Assembly: GCA_013373635.1 (NCBI GenBank)
Contig: JABXHN010000019.1
Coordinates: forward strand, 62,001-126,000
Reading direction: 5' to 3'
Length of the DNA stretch: 64,000 nt
DNA from: Flavobacteriaceae bacterium
GTDB taxonomy: Bacteria; Bacteroidota; Bacteroidia; Flavobacteriales; Flavobacteriaceae
The position numbers and the translations under genes are program-made. Below are positions 31,458 to 41,692 of the stretch, one piece after another. Within the stretch, counting starts at the first letter, position 1, and every line of letters starts with the position of its first letter. Below the pieces are notes generated by a model. It made no database searches. It was given only the letters and a program-made list of their open reading frames with translations, and was not told the origin of the DNA.

Positions 31458-33836
31458 ATGAAAAACCTCTTTTTAGGCTGTCTTTTGATTGGATTCATCA
31501 GCTGTCAATCGTCTTCAACTGAACCTTTAAGCGTACAAGGACTACATGATTCTGTGGAGATCTATAGAGATTCCTATGGAATGAATCACATCTACGCCAA
31601 CAATCAACACGATTTGTTTTTTGCTCAAGGCTATGCGGCAGCAAAAGATCGACTCTTTCAATTTGAAATATGGAGGAGACAGGCTACTGGAACTAGTGCT
31701 GAACTTTTAGGAGAACGACAATTAAAAAGAGATATCGGGACTCGACTCTTTAAATACAGAGGAGATTTAGAAGAAGAGTTTAATTATTATCACGAAGATG
31801 GTTCTCAAATTATCAGTGCCTATACTGATGGTGTGAATGCTTATATCGAAGAAGCTTTAAAGGATCCTGAATCACTTCCTCTCGAATTTAAAGCCTTGGG
31901 AATGTTGCCTGAGAAATGGACTCCTGAGGTAGTTATTTCAAGACACCAAGGATTACTGGGAAACATCAATGATGAATTAGCTGTAGGAAGAGCTGTTGCA
32001 ACTATTGGAGAAGAAAAGGTTAAGGAGTTGATGTGGTTTCATCCAAAAGAACCCAAACTAACATTGGATAAAAGTATCAGTAAAGAACTCTTAAATCAAG
32101 ATATTTTAGAACTCTATAACGCCTATCGCAAACCCTTAGATTTTAAAGCTCAAGATTTGGTTCCTAAGTATCGATCCAAAGAAAATTTAGCAATAGTTCA
32201 ACCACATCAATCTGCTTATAACGACAGTTTATCCCTTGGATCCAATAACTGGGTCATCAAGGGAGAAAAAACTAAAAGTGGACATCCTATTATGGCTAAT
32301 GATCCGCATCGCACCATCGCTGTACCATCGCTTCGATATATGGTTCATTTAGTTGCCCCAGGTTGGGATGTGATTGGCGGTGGAGAACCTGAAATTCCAG
32401 GCATTTCTATTGGACACAATCAATACGGAGCTTGGGGTCTAACTGTTTTTAGAACCGATGGAGAAGACTTGATGGTTTATGATATCAATCCAAAAAATAC
32501 AAATCAATATCGCTATAAAGGAGAATGGTTAGAAATGAAAACCATTAAAGAGACCATTCCTGTTAAAGGGCAAAATGCTGTTGAGGTAGACTTACAATAC
32601 ACCAAACACGGTCCTGTGGTATTTAAAGATTCACTTAGAAACAAAGCCTTTGCTATGAGAACCGCTTGGTCAGAACCTGGAGGTGCGCCTTATTTAGCAT
32701 CGCTTCGAATGGATCAGGCAAAGGATTGGGAATCCTTTAGAAAGGCCTGTGAGTACTCACATATTCCAGGAGAGAATATGATTTGGGCAGGTACTGACGG
32801 AACTATAGGATGGCAAGCCGTTGGTATCGCTCCTATTCGAAAAAACTTTTCTGGAATGGTTCCCGTTCCTGGAGATGGTTCCTATGAATGGGAAGGATAT
32901 TTGCCAATTAAAGACAAACCTTATTCGGTAAATCCACCAAAAGGATTTATCGCTACTGCCAATCAAAATGTCACTCCAGAGGAGTACACCCATTGGGATG
33001 CTATTGGCTTTTCTTGGGCTGATTCGTTTAGAGGAGAACGCATCGAAGAAGTATTAACTTCAAAAGATTCATTCTCACTCGAAGAAATGAAATCCCTTCA
33101 AGTTGACGAACTCTCTGTTCCTGCTCGAAAACTAGTGCCCTATTTAAATAACTTGTCATTAGACACCTATGAAGAGGACAAAAATCGATTGCTCAATTGG
33201 GACTTTGTTCTCAATACTTCCTCAATCGAAGCTTCTATCTATGTTTTTTGGGAACGTGCCCTATCACAAAGTGCTGCAGATCGTTTTATTCCTACTGAAG
33301 TTCGATCTTCTATTCGAAGTATTCAATTGGAAAAACTCATTGGGTGGATCGAAAATGTCGAGCAATTTGAATCTGCATTAGATCGCGATCAATTCTTAGC
33401 AAATGCTTTTATAGCAGCAATAAAAAAACTCGAAGAACAATTAGGTGCCGATCGATCAAATTGGGCTTACGGTCAAGCAGCATTAAAACACTCAAAGATG
33501 ACGCATCCATTGAGCAATGCTATTGATGAATCCTATAGATCTATTTTAGATGTTGGACCTCATAAACGAGGCGGAAATGCCTATACGGTTGGATCAACTG
33601 GCAATAATTTAAATCAAAGTAGTGGTGCCTCATTTAAAGTCATCATTCCTATCGGTGATTGGGAAAAGGCCATTGGAATGAATGCTCCAGGACAGTCTGG
33701 TGATCCACAGAGTCCCTATTACAATAATCTATTTAAACAATGGGCTGACAATCAATACTTCCCTTTGCTATACGACAAAACTAAAATAGTTGAATCAGCG
33801 GATTCAAAAGAAGTCTTAGTTCCTATGAGCAGATAA
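31458..33836 (+). CDS. Penicillin acylase family (Ntn-hydrolase) lipoprotein
   Basis: 792 residues with lipobox IGFISCQSS (Cys16). It shares RDSYGMNHIYA (about residues 38-48) with the other family member at 4354-6525. The autocleavage site is SLGSNNWVIKG with Ser262 as nucleophile, then HPIMANDPH, the GISIGHNQYGAWGLT strand and NQNV. This member is of the classic cephalosporin/penicillin acylase length, with both chains. Substrate unknown; candidates are acylated peptides or acyl-homoserine lactones. Confidence 0.9.
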   Translation: MKNLFLGCLLIGFISCQSSSTEPLSVQGLHDSVEIYRDSYGMNHIYANNQHDLFFAQGYAAAKDRLFQFEIWRRQATGTSAELLGERQLKRDIGTRLFKYRGDLEEEFNYYHEDGSQIISAYTDGVNAYIEEALKDPESLPLEFKALGMLPEKWTPEVVISRHQGLLGNINDELAVGRAVATIGEEKVKELMWFHPKEPKLTLDKSISKELLNQDILELYNAYRKPLDFKAQDLVPKYRSKENLAIVQPHQSAYNDSLSLGSNNWVIKGEKTKSGHPIMANDPHRTIAVPSLRYMVHLVAPGWDVIGGGEPEIPGISIGHNQYGAWGLTVFRTDGEDLMVYDINPKNTNQYRYKGEWLEMKTIKETIPVKGQNAVEVDLQYTKHGPVVFKDSLRNKAFAMRTAWSEPGGAPYLASLRMDQAKDWESFRKACEYSHIPGENMIWAGTDGTIGWQAVGIAPIRKNFSGMVPVPGDGSYEWEGYLPIKDKPYSVNPPKGFIATANQNVTPEEYTHWDAIGFSWADSFRGERIEEVLTSKDSFSLEEMKSLQVDELSVPARKLVPYLNNLSLDTYEEDKNRLLNWDFVLNTSSIEASIYVFWERALSQSAADRFIPTEVRSSIRSIQLEKLIGWIENVEQFESALDRDQFLANAFIAAIKKLEEQLGADRSNWAYGQAALKHSKMTHPLSNAIDESYRSILDVGPHKRGGNAYTVGSTGNNLNQSSGASFKVIIPIGDWEKAIGMNAPGQSGDPQSPYYNNLFKQWADNQYFPLLYDKTKIVESADSKEVLVPMSR

Positions 33837-33847
33837 TTTAAGTAGCC

Positions 33848-34327
33848 TTAGAAAGTTACAGTGATGATATTCCCTTCTAATGAGGCTCCAAATTGTTTGA
33901 GGTTGCCCATGATGGTATTGGAATTGCAATTGGCAACAGAGCCGGATCCTATCCCATAGGAGTTTCCGTGATTATTGCATCGAAAGTTACTACCATTAAA
34001 GGTCCATCGATTCGTTGTTCCCTGATGAGGGCAACAGTTGTCAAATGCCAAGACCGTAGTGGCATCTTTTCTTAAGATTAAAACTCCTTGAGGCAAATGA
34101 TTGACAAAGGACCCTGAACTTTTTAATTCTGAAAAATTAGCATTGTCTATATGGACCATAAGCGTGTTATCCGAGTAGTAAAAACCTGATTCTCCAATTA
34201 AATCCGAAGGATCATCTCCTTTGGGTTCTGGATCAGGCTCTTTCGTACACGAGATCAATAATGGTGAATTCATCATTGCCAGTACTAAAACAGGACATGC
34301 CTTCCCTAAAAATTCTTTGCGTTTCAT
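33848..34327 (-). CDS. Rieske [2Fe-2S] lipoprotein
   Basis: 159 residues. The signal has twin-arginine-like MKRKEFLGKA and a lipobox (LLISC, Cys27). The Rieske pair is complete: CCPHQG and, about 17 residues on, FRCNNHGNSYG (C-x-H and C-x-x-H). Such proteins carry electrons to a partner, yet no oxygenase or cytochrome bc complex is nearby. It faces away from the DUF1800 gene with 61 bases between, so a common promoter region is possible. Confidence 0.88.
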   Translation of the reverse strand: MKRKEFLGKACPVLVLAMMNSPLLISCTKEPDPEPKGDDPSDLIGESGFYYSDNTLMVHIDNANFSELKSSGSFVNHLPQGVLILRKDATTVLAFDNCCPHQGTTNRWTFNGSNFRCNNHGNSYGIGSGSVANCNSNTIMGNLKQFGASLEGNIITVTF

Positions 34328-34388
34328 TAAGGTTAAATTTACTAATTAAATAATTTAAATATTCTTAAATTTAGACAGATTCAATTTT

Positions 34389-36143
34389 ATGCCACAAAAA
34401 TCACCCTATAAACCCATTGATTTAGTAGATCTTTTCTACAAGGAAAATGTCGATCTCAAATCAATCTTAAATTCCAGAAAAACTAAAGTTGTAGTGAGTT
34501 CTGGAATTACTCCCTATGGTGGTATTTGGGGAAAAGAACAAAAAAAGCATTTGTTGAATCGAACGCTTATGGGTTATGCTTACAGGCATCTTAAAGATCT
34601 TGAAAATTTAAGTATGGATCAAGCCATCGATTTGATCTTTACTCCAGATGCAAAACCTGATCCCCCTGTAAACGATTACTTTAATGAAATTACCAGAGAA
34701 GAGGTAGAGAGTTCAGGTCATATTTATGTTCCTCCAGGAGAACCCTATGTGGAGGTTGGTGAACCAAGTGGATCACCCTGGCCCAGACATCAATCCTTAT
34801 ACGCGTGGATCTTTAAGCAAAATATTGAGCAAAAAACTTCCATTCACTGGAAAATGGTTTTCTTTTTACACAACTTACTCGCCACTGGTAGAGGAAGTGT
34901 AAAAATGCAGTTCCAACATATGGACATGCTCTTTGATTCCGTCTATAGAGGCTATAAAGAAACCATAAAGGCGCTAACACTCGATCCGATGATGTTGGAT
35001 TACTTAAACCTACAGGGGAGTCAAAAGGACAATCCCGATGAGAATTACGCTCGTGAACTTCAAGAATTATTCACAGTTGGTAAGGGACCCAACTCCAAGT
35101 TTACAGAAGAGGATGTAGTTGCCGCTGCTAGAGTTTTGGTAGGTTGGCGTTTTTCCTGGGAAACTAAGAACAAGCAAGGAAAAATTCAAACCTATTTCGA
35201 ACCTTGGAATCACGACAAAGAAGACAAGCAATTTTCAGCATTTTACAACCATACGCTCATTAAAGGAAAAACTGGAAATGATGGTGCTACTGAACTCGAC
35301 GAGCTCTTAGATATGATTTTTAACACGGAAGAATGCGCCCTCTATCTCTGTAGAAGACTCTATCAGTTTTTTGTATATCCGGTTTTAAACGAAACGGTTG
35401 AAGCAAATGTGATTACCCCCTTAGCAGAAATCCTTAGGGCAAGCAATTACGATTTAATGGCTCCGTTAAAAGTGCTTCTCAAAAGCGAGCATTTTTACGA
35501 CACCTCATTTTACAATGCAATGATCAAAGCACCTACTGAGTTTGTATTTGGATTGATGAAAGAATTTAGTTTTGATCTTAGAAATTATCAAAACGAAACA
35601 GATATTCCATCAAAAGTGACCGATGCTGCTACAGCTGACTTTTACAAATACAGACCCATTGATTGGAACATCAACAACCAAGGATTGAATTATATGGAGC
35701 CTCCATCTGTATCTGGATGGCCTGCCTATTATCAGGCTCCAGTTTACGACTTATTTTGGATCAACTCCTATACGATTTCACAGCGGACTCAGTTTGGAAA
35801 TTCATTTGGACGCTGGGGTTATGGACTGGTTTCTGGTGACATTGAAGGCTGGGTTCAACTGGTCATCAACCGAGCAGACTATCTTCTAACATTTGAAGAT
35901 CCGGAAAATATTGACCGTGTGATCGATGAGATTTCGGATCGATTATTAGGAGCTCCGATACAGGATAGAGCTAAAGCTCGCATCAAAAATCAAGTCCTTC
36001 AAGGAGCAAGTGAAAACTATTACGCTCAACTGGTAAGGACCTATATGAATACCCCTACTGAGGAGCATAAGAACACCTTATCGAACCGAATTGAAAACCT
36101 CTTTGGAGCCTTATTTCAATTAGGTGAAATCCATTTATTCTAA
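34389..36143 (+). CDS. DUF1800 family protein
   Basis: 584 residues without a clear signal peptide. The family signature is present: KHLLNRTLMGYAYRHL (about residues 53-68), DENYARELQELFTVG (about 218-232), VVAAARVLVGWRF and the RRLYQFFVYP region. Proteins of this family pair with DUF1501 proteins in planctomycetes and Bacteroidetes, but the activity is unknown. The stop codon overlaps the next ATG (TAATG). Confidence 0.88.
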   Translation: MPQKSPYKPIDLVDLFYKENVDLKSILNSRKTKVVVSSGITPYGGIWGKEQKKHLLNRTLMGYAYRHLKDLENLSMDQAIDLIFTPDAKPDPPVNDYFNEITREEVESSGHIYVPPGEPYVEVGEPSGSPWPRHQSLYAWIFKQNIEQKTSIHWKMVFFLHNLLATGRGSVKMQFQHMDMLFDSVYRGYKETIKALTLDPMMLDYLNLQGSQKDNPDENYARELQELFTVGKGPNSKFTEEDVVAAARVLVGWRFSWETKNKQGKIQTYFEPWNHDKEDKQFSAFYNHTLIKGKTGNDGATELDELLDMIFNTEECALYLCRRLYQFFVYPVLNETVEANVITPLAEILRASNYDLMAPLKVLLKSEHFYDTSFYNAMIKAPTEFVFGLMKEFSFDLRNYQNETDIPSKVTDAATADFYKYRPIDWNINNQGLNYMEPPSVSGWPAYYQAPVYDLFWINSYTISQRTQFGNSFGRWGYGLVSGDIEGWVQLVINRADYLLTFEDPENIDRVIDEISDRLLGAPIQDRAKARIKNQVLQGASENYYAQLVRTYMNTPTEEHKNTLSNRIENLFGALFQLGEIHLF

Positions 36144-38242
36144 TGAAGAGAAGAACATTCATACATCAATTGACTCATGCTGCAGCAATGCCAGCACTCT
36201 TTTCTAGTTTTGGAATCAATCCCCTCAACCTTTCTTCTTATTCACTGCTTTCAAATACCTTACAAGAAGGTAATATTTTAATCATCCTGTTGCTCAACGG
36301 CGGTAACGATGGACTCAATATGGTGATCCCTTTGAATATGAAATCCAACTTACATGCTGTACGTCCACAAGTAGTGCTTCCGGATAATAAAATCTTGTCT
36401 TTGGGAACAAACGATTTAGGGCTGCACCACTCTATGTCTTTTTTTAAATCCCTTCACGATGAAAGTAGGCTTAAAATTGTACACTCTGTAGGTTATCAAA
36501 ATCCGAGTTATTCTCACTTTCGATCGATGGATATTTGGCAAACAGGTTCAGAATCCAATCAATATCTGACCAGTGGTTGGTTGGGTCGTTATTTAGAAAA
36601 TAGACATCCTGAATTCCCAGAGGCTTATCCTTCTGATAGCTATCCACACCCTCTTGCTCTTGAAATGGGTTGGAATTCCTCCCTGCAATTCACGGGAAAC
36701 AGATCCTTTACCAGTATCGTTTCCTCCAATCCTGATAACTTTTTTGAAATCATCAATGAGTTTAACAATGAGTACCCTTCTACCAATGTAGGAGAAAAAT
36801 TAAAGTACTTACAACTCATGGCAAAACAATCCAATTCTTATGGTGAAGTTTTAAAAGACGCCTACAACAAAGGAGAGCTTGCTGGAATTGATTTTCCGAG
36901 ATCCAATTTAGCAGATCAATTTAAAATCATTGCCAAACTAATTTCAGGTGGATTAAACACCCGTATTTACAAGGTTGAAATAGGAGGTTTTGATACCCAC
37001 GGAAATCAGGTGGACACCAATGATCACTCCAAAGGAGAACACGCAAATCTACTGGGCCAAATTAACGATGCTGTTCAAGCTTTTATGCAAGTGATGGATG
37101 CCCAAAAGAAAAGTGATCGAATTTTGGGAATGACCCTGACTGAATTTGGGAGAACGGTTCACTCCAATGGAACGAATGGTACTGATCACGGCACTGTTGC
37201 TCCAATGTTGTTTTTTGGAAACAAACTCGATACCACTGTACTTGGAACCAATCCAGTCATCCCCAGTAGCATTGAAGGTCAATTCGACTTAGAACGGCAA
37301 TTTGATTACAGACAAATGTATCAAGCGGTGATCAACCAATGGCTAGGTGGCACTAGCACAACTAGTACTGATGTTCTTTATAAAGACTTTGAAAATGTTC
37401 AAATTATCGCAAAAGATTACGCTGATTTAGACGGAGATGGAGTCGGCGATGTATACGATCTGTGTAATGATACTGCAGCAGGAGCTATCGTCGATTTCAA
37501 TGGATGTGAAATCTTCACCTTGCCTGCAGATAATTACCAGATTCACACCAAATCACTGAGCTGTATCGATTCCAACAACGGAGCGATGACCATAAGAGCA
37601 ATCGATACATCTTATGAGTACTCAATTGCTATCAGTGTGATCGATAAAATAGCCGCCTTAAATCATGAGAACGAGCACCAAATCACCTTTAGTGATTTAG
37701 AGGTAGGAACCTATCACATCAGTATTACCATTGATGAGAAGCCAAATTACAATCAGATATTTGATATCAAAATAGTAGAGCCTGCACCTCTTGAAGCTGC
37801 TGCATTAATAGATTTAACTGCAAAAACGGCCACTCTTCACTTATCGGGGTCTGAGCAGTATACAGTAACACTCAATGGAGTCTCTCAAGAGATCAAAAGT
37901 CAAGAAATCAAACTTGAATTAAGCAGTGGGACGAATCGACTTCAAGTCCACACTCCTCTTAGTTGCCAAGGTATGTTTGAAAAAGAAGTGTTTGTTTCAG
38001 AGAAGGTAGTATTCTATCCCAACCCTATAAGAGATGAGTTATACCTATTGCTTCCTGGGAGTGATGCGACCACACAAATTAGCATCTATAACGAACAGGG
38101 AATCGAACTTTTTGATAAAGAGCTAAGTATCCCCCTTTCCCGTACGGTAAAATTAAGTTCAGAAGCATTTACGAAAGGCTTAATTATCGTTCGCGCAAAA
38201 GGAAAAACCATTGACAAAACCTTTAAGGTTATCAAGCAATAA
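36143..38242 (+). CDS. DUF1501 family protein with T9SS sorting domain
   Basis: 699 residues. The N-terminus MKRRTFIHQLTHAAAMPALF has twin-arginine-like features. The DUF1501 core (about 35-420; LLNGGNDGLNMVIP, EFGRTVHSNGTNGTDHGT) belongs to a fold related to alkaline-phosphatase-like hydrolases. A thrombospondin-type-3-like Ca-binding loop (DLDGDGVGDVYDLC) follows, then two beta-sandwich-like segments and a C-terminal T9SS type A tail (FYPNPIRDELYLL, ISIYNEQGIELF). It is probably exported and secreted as a surface protein. The reaction is unknown; it is coupled to DUF1800. Confidence 0.85.
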   Translation: MKRRTFIHQLTHAAAMPALFSSFGINPLNLSSYSLLSNTLQEGNILIILLLNGGNDGLNMVIPLNMKSNLHAVRPQVVLPDNKILSLGTNDLGLHHSMSFFKSLHDESRLKIVHSVGYQNPSYSHFRSMDIWQTGSESNQYLTSGWLGRYLENRHPEFPEAYPSDSYPHPLALEMGWNSSLQFTGNRSFTSIVSSNPDNFFEIINEFNNEYPSTNVGEKLKYLQLMAKQSNSYGEVLKDAYNKGELAGIDFPRSNLADQFKIIAKLISGGLNTRIYKVEIGGFDTHGNQVDTNDHSKGEHANLLGQINDAVQAFMQVMDAQKKSDRILGMTLTEFGRTVHSNGTNGTDHGTVAPMLFFGNKLDTTVLGTNPVIPSSIEGQFDLERQFDYRQMYQAVINQWLGGTSTTSTDVLYKDFENVQIIAKDYADLDGDGVGDVYDLCNDTAAGAIVDFNGCEIFTLPADNYQIHTKSLSCIDSNNGAMTIRAIDTSYEYSIAISVIDKIAALNHENEHQITFSDLEVGTYHISITIDEKPNYNQIFDIKIVEPAPLEAAALIDLTAKTATLHLSGSEQYTVTLNGVSQEIKSQEIKLELSSGTNRLQVHTPLSCQGMFEKEVFVSEKVVFYPNPIRDELYLLLPGSDATTQISIYNEQGIELFDKELSIPLSRTVKLSSEAFTKGLIIVRAKGKTIDKTFKVIKQ

Positions 38243-38270
38243 AAAAACCTCAACACTATTGTATTGAGGT
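38241..38270 (-). terminator. Intrinsic terminator after the rhodanese gene
   Basis: On the minus strand ACCTCAA pairs with TTGAGGT and runs into seven T. The plus strand lacks a T-run, so the DUF1501 gene is not clearly terminated here. Confidence 0.75.
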
Positions 38271-38298
38271 CAATTATTTGTTTTGATACTTATTAAAC

Positions 38299-38634
38299 CT
38301 AGTACCCAAGGATACCTCCTCTTAAGTCATATATTTCTTTAAAACCCATGCCTACAAGAATACTAGAAGCTGTTTTACTTCTGTTTCCTGATTGACAATA
38401 TAAGTAAATTGGTTTTTCAATATCAAATTTTGAAACAACTTGCTTAAACTGAACCTGACTGAATAAATCAGCATTCTTAGCCCCTTTAATATGTCCCATT
38501 TGATATTCTCCAGCAGTTCGTACATCTATTAATTGTACCTTACCTTTACTGACGCGTTCTCTGTATTCTTCAGCATCTAATACGGTAACAAACTCAGAAT
38601 TACCTCCTCCAAATAAACTTCCTAATCCAAACAT
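38299..38634 (-). CDS. Single-domain rhodanese
   Basis: 111 residues. The active-site loop is YCQSGNRSKTA with the catalytic Cys, and a substrate-pocket VRTAGEYQMGHIKGA segment precedes it. These cytosolic proteins transfer or carry sulfane sulfur. The first 12 residues include MFGLGSLFGGG, a short hydrophobic start, not a strong signal peptide. It is a stand-alone gene. Confidence 0.9.
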   Translation of the reverse strand: MFGLGSLFGGGNSEFVTVLDAEEYRERVSKGKVQLIDVRTAGEYQMGHIKGAKNADLFSQVQFKQVVSKFDIEKPIYLYCQSGNRSKTASSILVGMGFKEIYDLRGGILGY

Positions 38635-38701
38635 TGATTATATTTTTAAAATTAACAGTAACAAAAATAGAGTGATTCACAAAGACCCAATGTGATTTTA
38701 G

Positions 38702-39316
38702 TTACACAAGATCTTTAGAAGCCACTACAAACAAATAAGGCTGTTCTCCTCCAGTCGGAGTGATGTGAACTGGTCGGTCGCTCTCCATAATTTTAAAATT
38801 GGCTTGATCTAAGGCGCTACTCATCTTCTTTTCATCGTATTGTGTAATCGGTAAACCGCTACACATGGTAGGCCCTATATCTGAAAATGTTCCAATGATA
38901 ACGTATTGAGAAGCAAACTGATTGAGTAATTTCAAATAACTGTTAATGTCTTGCTCTTGAATTAAGAAGTGAAATGCCGCTCGATCGTGCCAAATTTCGT
39001 AGGAGCGTTCCGGTTTAAAATCAATGATATCAGCTACAATCCAGTGTATTTCATTTGCTCGATCACCTAGTTTCTGTTTAGCTCTTTCAATAGCAGCAGC
39101 AGAGATATCCAAAACAGTAATATCCGTATAACCGTGCTCCAATAGAATTTTAGCTAAGTCACTATCGCCACCACCTATATCGATAATCGAAGCTGATTTT
39201 GATAGCCCAGTTGCTTCAATCCGCTTTATTGAATCTTCTGGATAGGGCTGAGTCCAACCAACTTGCTGGGGTGTTTTAGTGGTGTATACTGTATTCCAGT
39301 GTTCTTGTTTTGACAT
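38702..39316 (-). CDS. Class I SAM-dependent methyltransferase
   Basis: 204 residues: WNTVYTTKTPQQVGWTQPYP, then the SAM-binding motif IIDIGGGDSDLAKILLEHGY (about residues 46-65), VLDISAAAIERAKQKL and WHDRAAFHFL. This form is frequent in Bacteroidetes and related to thiopurine or small-molecule methyltransferases; the acceptor is unknown. It lies five bases after the metalloprotease gene in the same direction, so they likely form an operon. Confidence 0.82.
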   Translation of the reverse strand: MSKQEHWNTVYTTKTPQQVGWTQPYPEDSIKRIEATGLSKSASIIDIGGGDSDLAKILLEHGYTDITVLDISAAAIERAKQKLGDRANEIHWIVADIIDFKPERSYEIWHDRAAFHFLIQEQDINSYLKLLNQFASQYVIIGTFSDIGPTMCSGLPITQYDEKKMSSALDQANFKIMESDRPVHITPTGGEQPYLFVVASKDLV

Positions 39317-39321
39317 AATTG

Positions 39322-41673
39322 TTATTGATCGAGATCCGATGTTAAATGATATCCGTAACGATAATGGTTTTGCTGTAGCTTAGTCCCTTTAGTTCTTCGA
39401 GCCTTAAAGTATTTATGAGCATCCTCTAAAGAAACCATTAGTAGGGCTGCTACTTCAGGCTTGAGCTTTTCATCCTTCAAAAGCTCCTGAAGTCTTAGCA
39501 CCCAATTGATTTGAAGATTGCGCTCCAAAAGATCAGGATTGTTTTTGGAGGTGAGCAGATCACTTTTTAGCTGCATCAAAAGCTCCTCAACAGTTAATGG
39601 GACACCAACTAAGGTTGATTGAGTTGAGATCATTTCGTTTAATTTTGAAGTAGAAAGGATTCTGTTTAACACAGCCCTTTGAGTATTGGATACTCGGTCC
39701 ATTGCTCCCTTTGATGAGAATTTTGAAACAATGCTAGGATCCAACAACCAAGTTGGACTGGTCCATAAATTGACGTTTAAGGAATTGAGTGCCTCGAGTT
39801 GTTTTACTCTTGGAACCGTTTGATAAGGAACAGCTTCTTGACCTTTGTTGATTCTTGTCTCATATACTCCACCGATGATTGTTCTTACGTGATTGATATA
39901 ACGACTATACACTGACAATAGTTCAGAATAGAGCTCTTCTAAATCATCATAGGTCGCCCCATCTTTGGTGGTCCACTCATCTAAATGTTGAGCGACAATT
40001 TTTAGGTTTTTTAAACCATAGGCTGTCGCCTTTACTGGATCATCGCCAATATTTTCAGTTTGAGAATTAGGATCAGATCCATAGCCTCCAAACATATAAA
40101 CTGGATCTAAAGATTTCTTATCGACCATCTCTTTTAAAAGCTCTTTGATTTGCTCTGGTGATTGATCTTCAAAATAGCGATAGCCCCACTCGATTGCATA
40201 TTCATCATAGGGTCCTAACTGCCTTACAAATCGGATATTTTCATCTCCTGGTTGGGCTACATAATTGTACCTAGCATAATCCATGATCGTCGTGGCAATT
40301 CCCATTTTTTGAGTAAAAGTTCCAGATCGAAGTGAATCTACTGGATAAGCAGAACTCGCTTTCATATTGTGTGGTAATCCAAGGGCATGGCCTATCTCAT
40401 GAGAAATAACTCTTCTCATCATTTCTCCGATTTCCTCTTCTGGTGTCTCTAGAGATCTCGCTTTGGGGTTGGCTGCTCCAGTTTCCAGTAGGTATCGATT
40501 TCGATAGGATCTCAAATGGTTGTGATACCAAATAATATCACTCTCTAAAATCTCACCCGTTCTAGGGTCAGATACTGAAGGTCCAACAGCATTTCTAGTG
40601 GTAGAAGCTACGTATCGAACGGTTGAATAGCGTACGTCTTCAGGAGAGAAATCTGGATCTTCTTCCTTTGAAGGAGGGTCTTTTGCGAGGATCGCATTTT
40701 TAAAACCTGCCTTCTCAAAAGCCGCATTCCAGTCTTCGATCCCCTTTTTAAAATAAGGCCTCCACTTTAAAGGGGTTGCAGGGTCTAAATAATAAACAAT
40801 AGGCTTGATCGGCTCTACCAATTCTCCTCTTTTATAAGCCTCTGGATCTTTAGGTTCCAAACGCCACCTTCTTGCAATTTTATAATTATCCGATTTTAGG
40901 GCCTGAGATGAATAATTGTATTTTTCTAGTGAAAACCATCCGACACGTTGATCAGCATATCGAATCTCCATGGGGTTTTCTGGAAGTAATACTATGGAAT
41001 GATTGACCTGAAAACTCAAGGTCTTTGTTTGATTTGCTCTAGGCAATTTTGAAGCTGAAAAGGTCAACGTATGGGTAATCTCCATATTTTGCTCAAAACT
41101 CTTCACAGAATCGATCCAACTGCGAGACTTGTCAACAGAGGTGATACCGTAATTCTTTTTATCGGTACTGGAGACCGTATTAAACCCTGGAGAATCATCA
41201 GAAAAATAATCCTTTGCATCAAACAGATAGCTGTCATTTTCCTCATTCTTAATCTCAAAACTGGCCAAAATTGGCTCAAAGTTATTCTCTACTACGGATT
41301 GGTATATAGGGTCGTTCTCTTGAGCAATAGAAACATAAGAAATTTGTTTGAGAACAATTTTATTAGCAAGTTTTTCGAATCGAATCACCGATTCCGAAGT
41401 TTTAGAACCTGCATTGATATATGGATTGTAATTCGAAGGTAATTTCACATAACGACTCACCATTAAGAAGTCTTTTCCGAGTTGTTCTTTTGAAATTCTC
41501 AGCATTAACTTCTGATCGTTTATATCGAAATAAGAATCGACAACTCCTTTGTCAACCTCAAGATTTTTTACAATAGAATCTAATGGTTTCTGTTCATCTT
41601 TACTTTTATTCTGAGACCATCCACTTAAAGACAGTATCATAAAGGCAAGTACTAGGGATATTTTACTTTTCAT
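39322..41673 (-). CDS. Secreted zinc metalloprotease of DUF5117 type
   Basis: 783 residues with a signal peptide (to about residue 20, GWSQ). The zinc motif HEIGHALGLPHN lies near residue 425. Around it are an N-terminal beta-rich region typical of DUF5117/DUF5118 proteins and a C-terminal helical region of about 200 residues. Secreted peptidase activity is expected but unproven. A TATCTTTA -7 element on the minus strand lies at 41693-41700. The next gene, five bases downstream, is a methyltransferase. Confidence 0.85.
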   Translation of the reverse strand: MKSKISLVLAFMILSLSGWSQNKSKDEQKPLDSIVKNLEVDKGVVDSYFDINDQKLMLRISKEQLGKDFLMVSRYVKLPSNYNPYINAGSKTSESVIRFEKLANKIVLKQISYVSIAQENDPIYQSVVENNFEPILASFEIKNEENDSYLFDAKDYFSDDSPGFNTVSSTDKKNYGITSVDKSRSWIDSVKSFEQNMEITHTLTFSASKLPRANQTKTLSFQVNHSIVLLPENPMEIRYADQRVGWFSLEKYNYSSQALKSDNYKIARRWRLEPKDPEAYKRGELVEPIKPIVYYLDPATPLKWRPYFKKGIEDWNAAFEKAGFKNAILAKDPPSKEEDPDFSPEDVRYSTVRYVASTTRNAVGPSVSDPRTGEILESDIIWYHNHLRSYRNRYLLETGAANPKARSLETPEEEIGEMMRRVISHEIGHALGLPHNMKASSAYPVDSLRSGTFTQKMGIATTIMDYARYNYVAQPGDENIRFVRQLGPYDEYAIEWGYRYFEDQSPEQIKELLKEMVDKKSLDPVYMFGGYGSDPNSQTENIGDDPVKATAYGLKNLKIVAQHLDEWTTKDGATYDDLEELYSELLSVYSRYINHVRTIIGGVYETRINKGQEAVPYQTVPRVKQLEALNSLNVNLWTSPTWLLDPSIVSKFSSKGAMDRVSNTQRAVLNRILSTSKLNEMISTQSTLVGVPLTVEELLMQLKSDLLTSKNNPDLLERNLQINWVLRLQELLKDEKLKPEVAALLMVSLEDAHKYFKARRTKGTKLQQNHYRYGYHLTSDLDQ

Positions 41674-41692
41674 TTGATTTAATTTTATCCCT

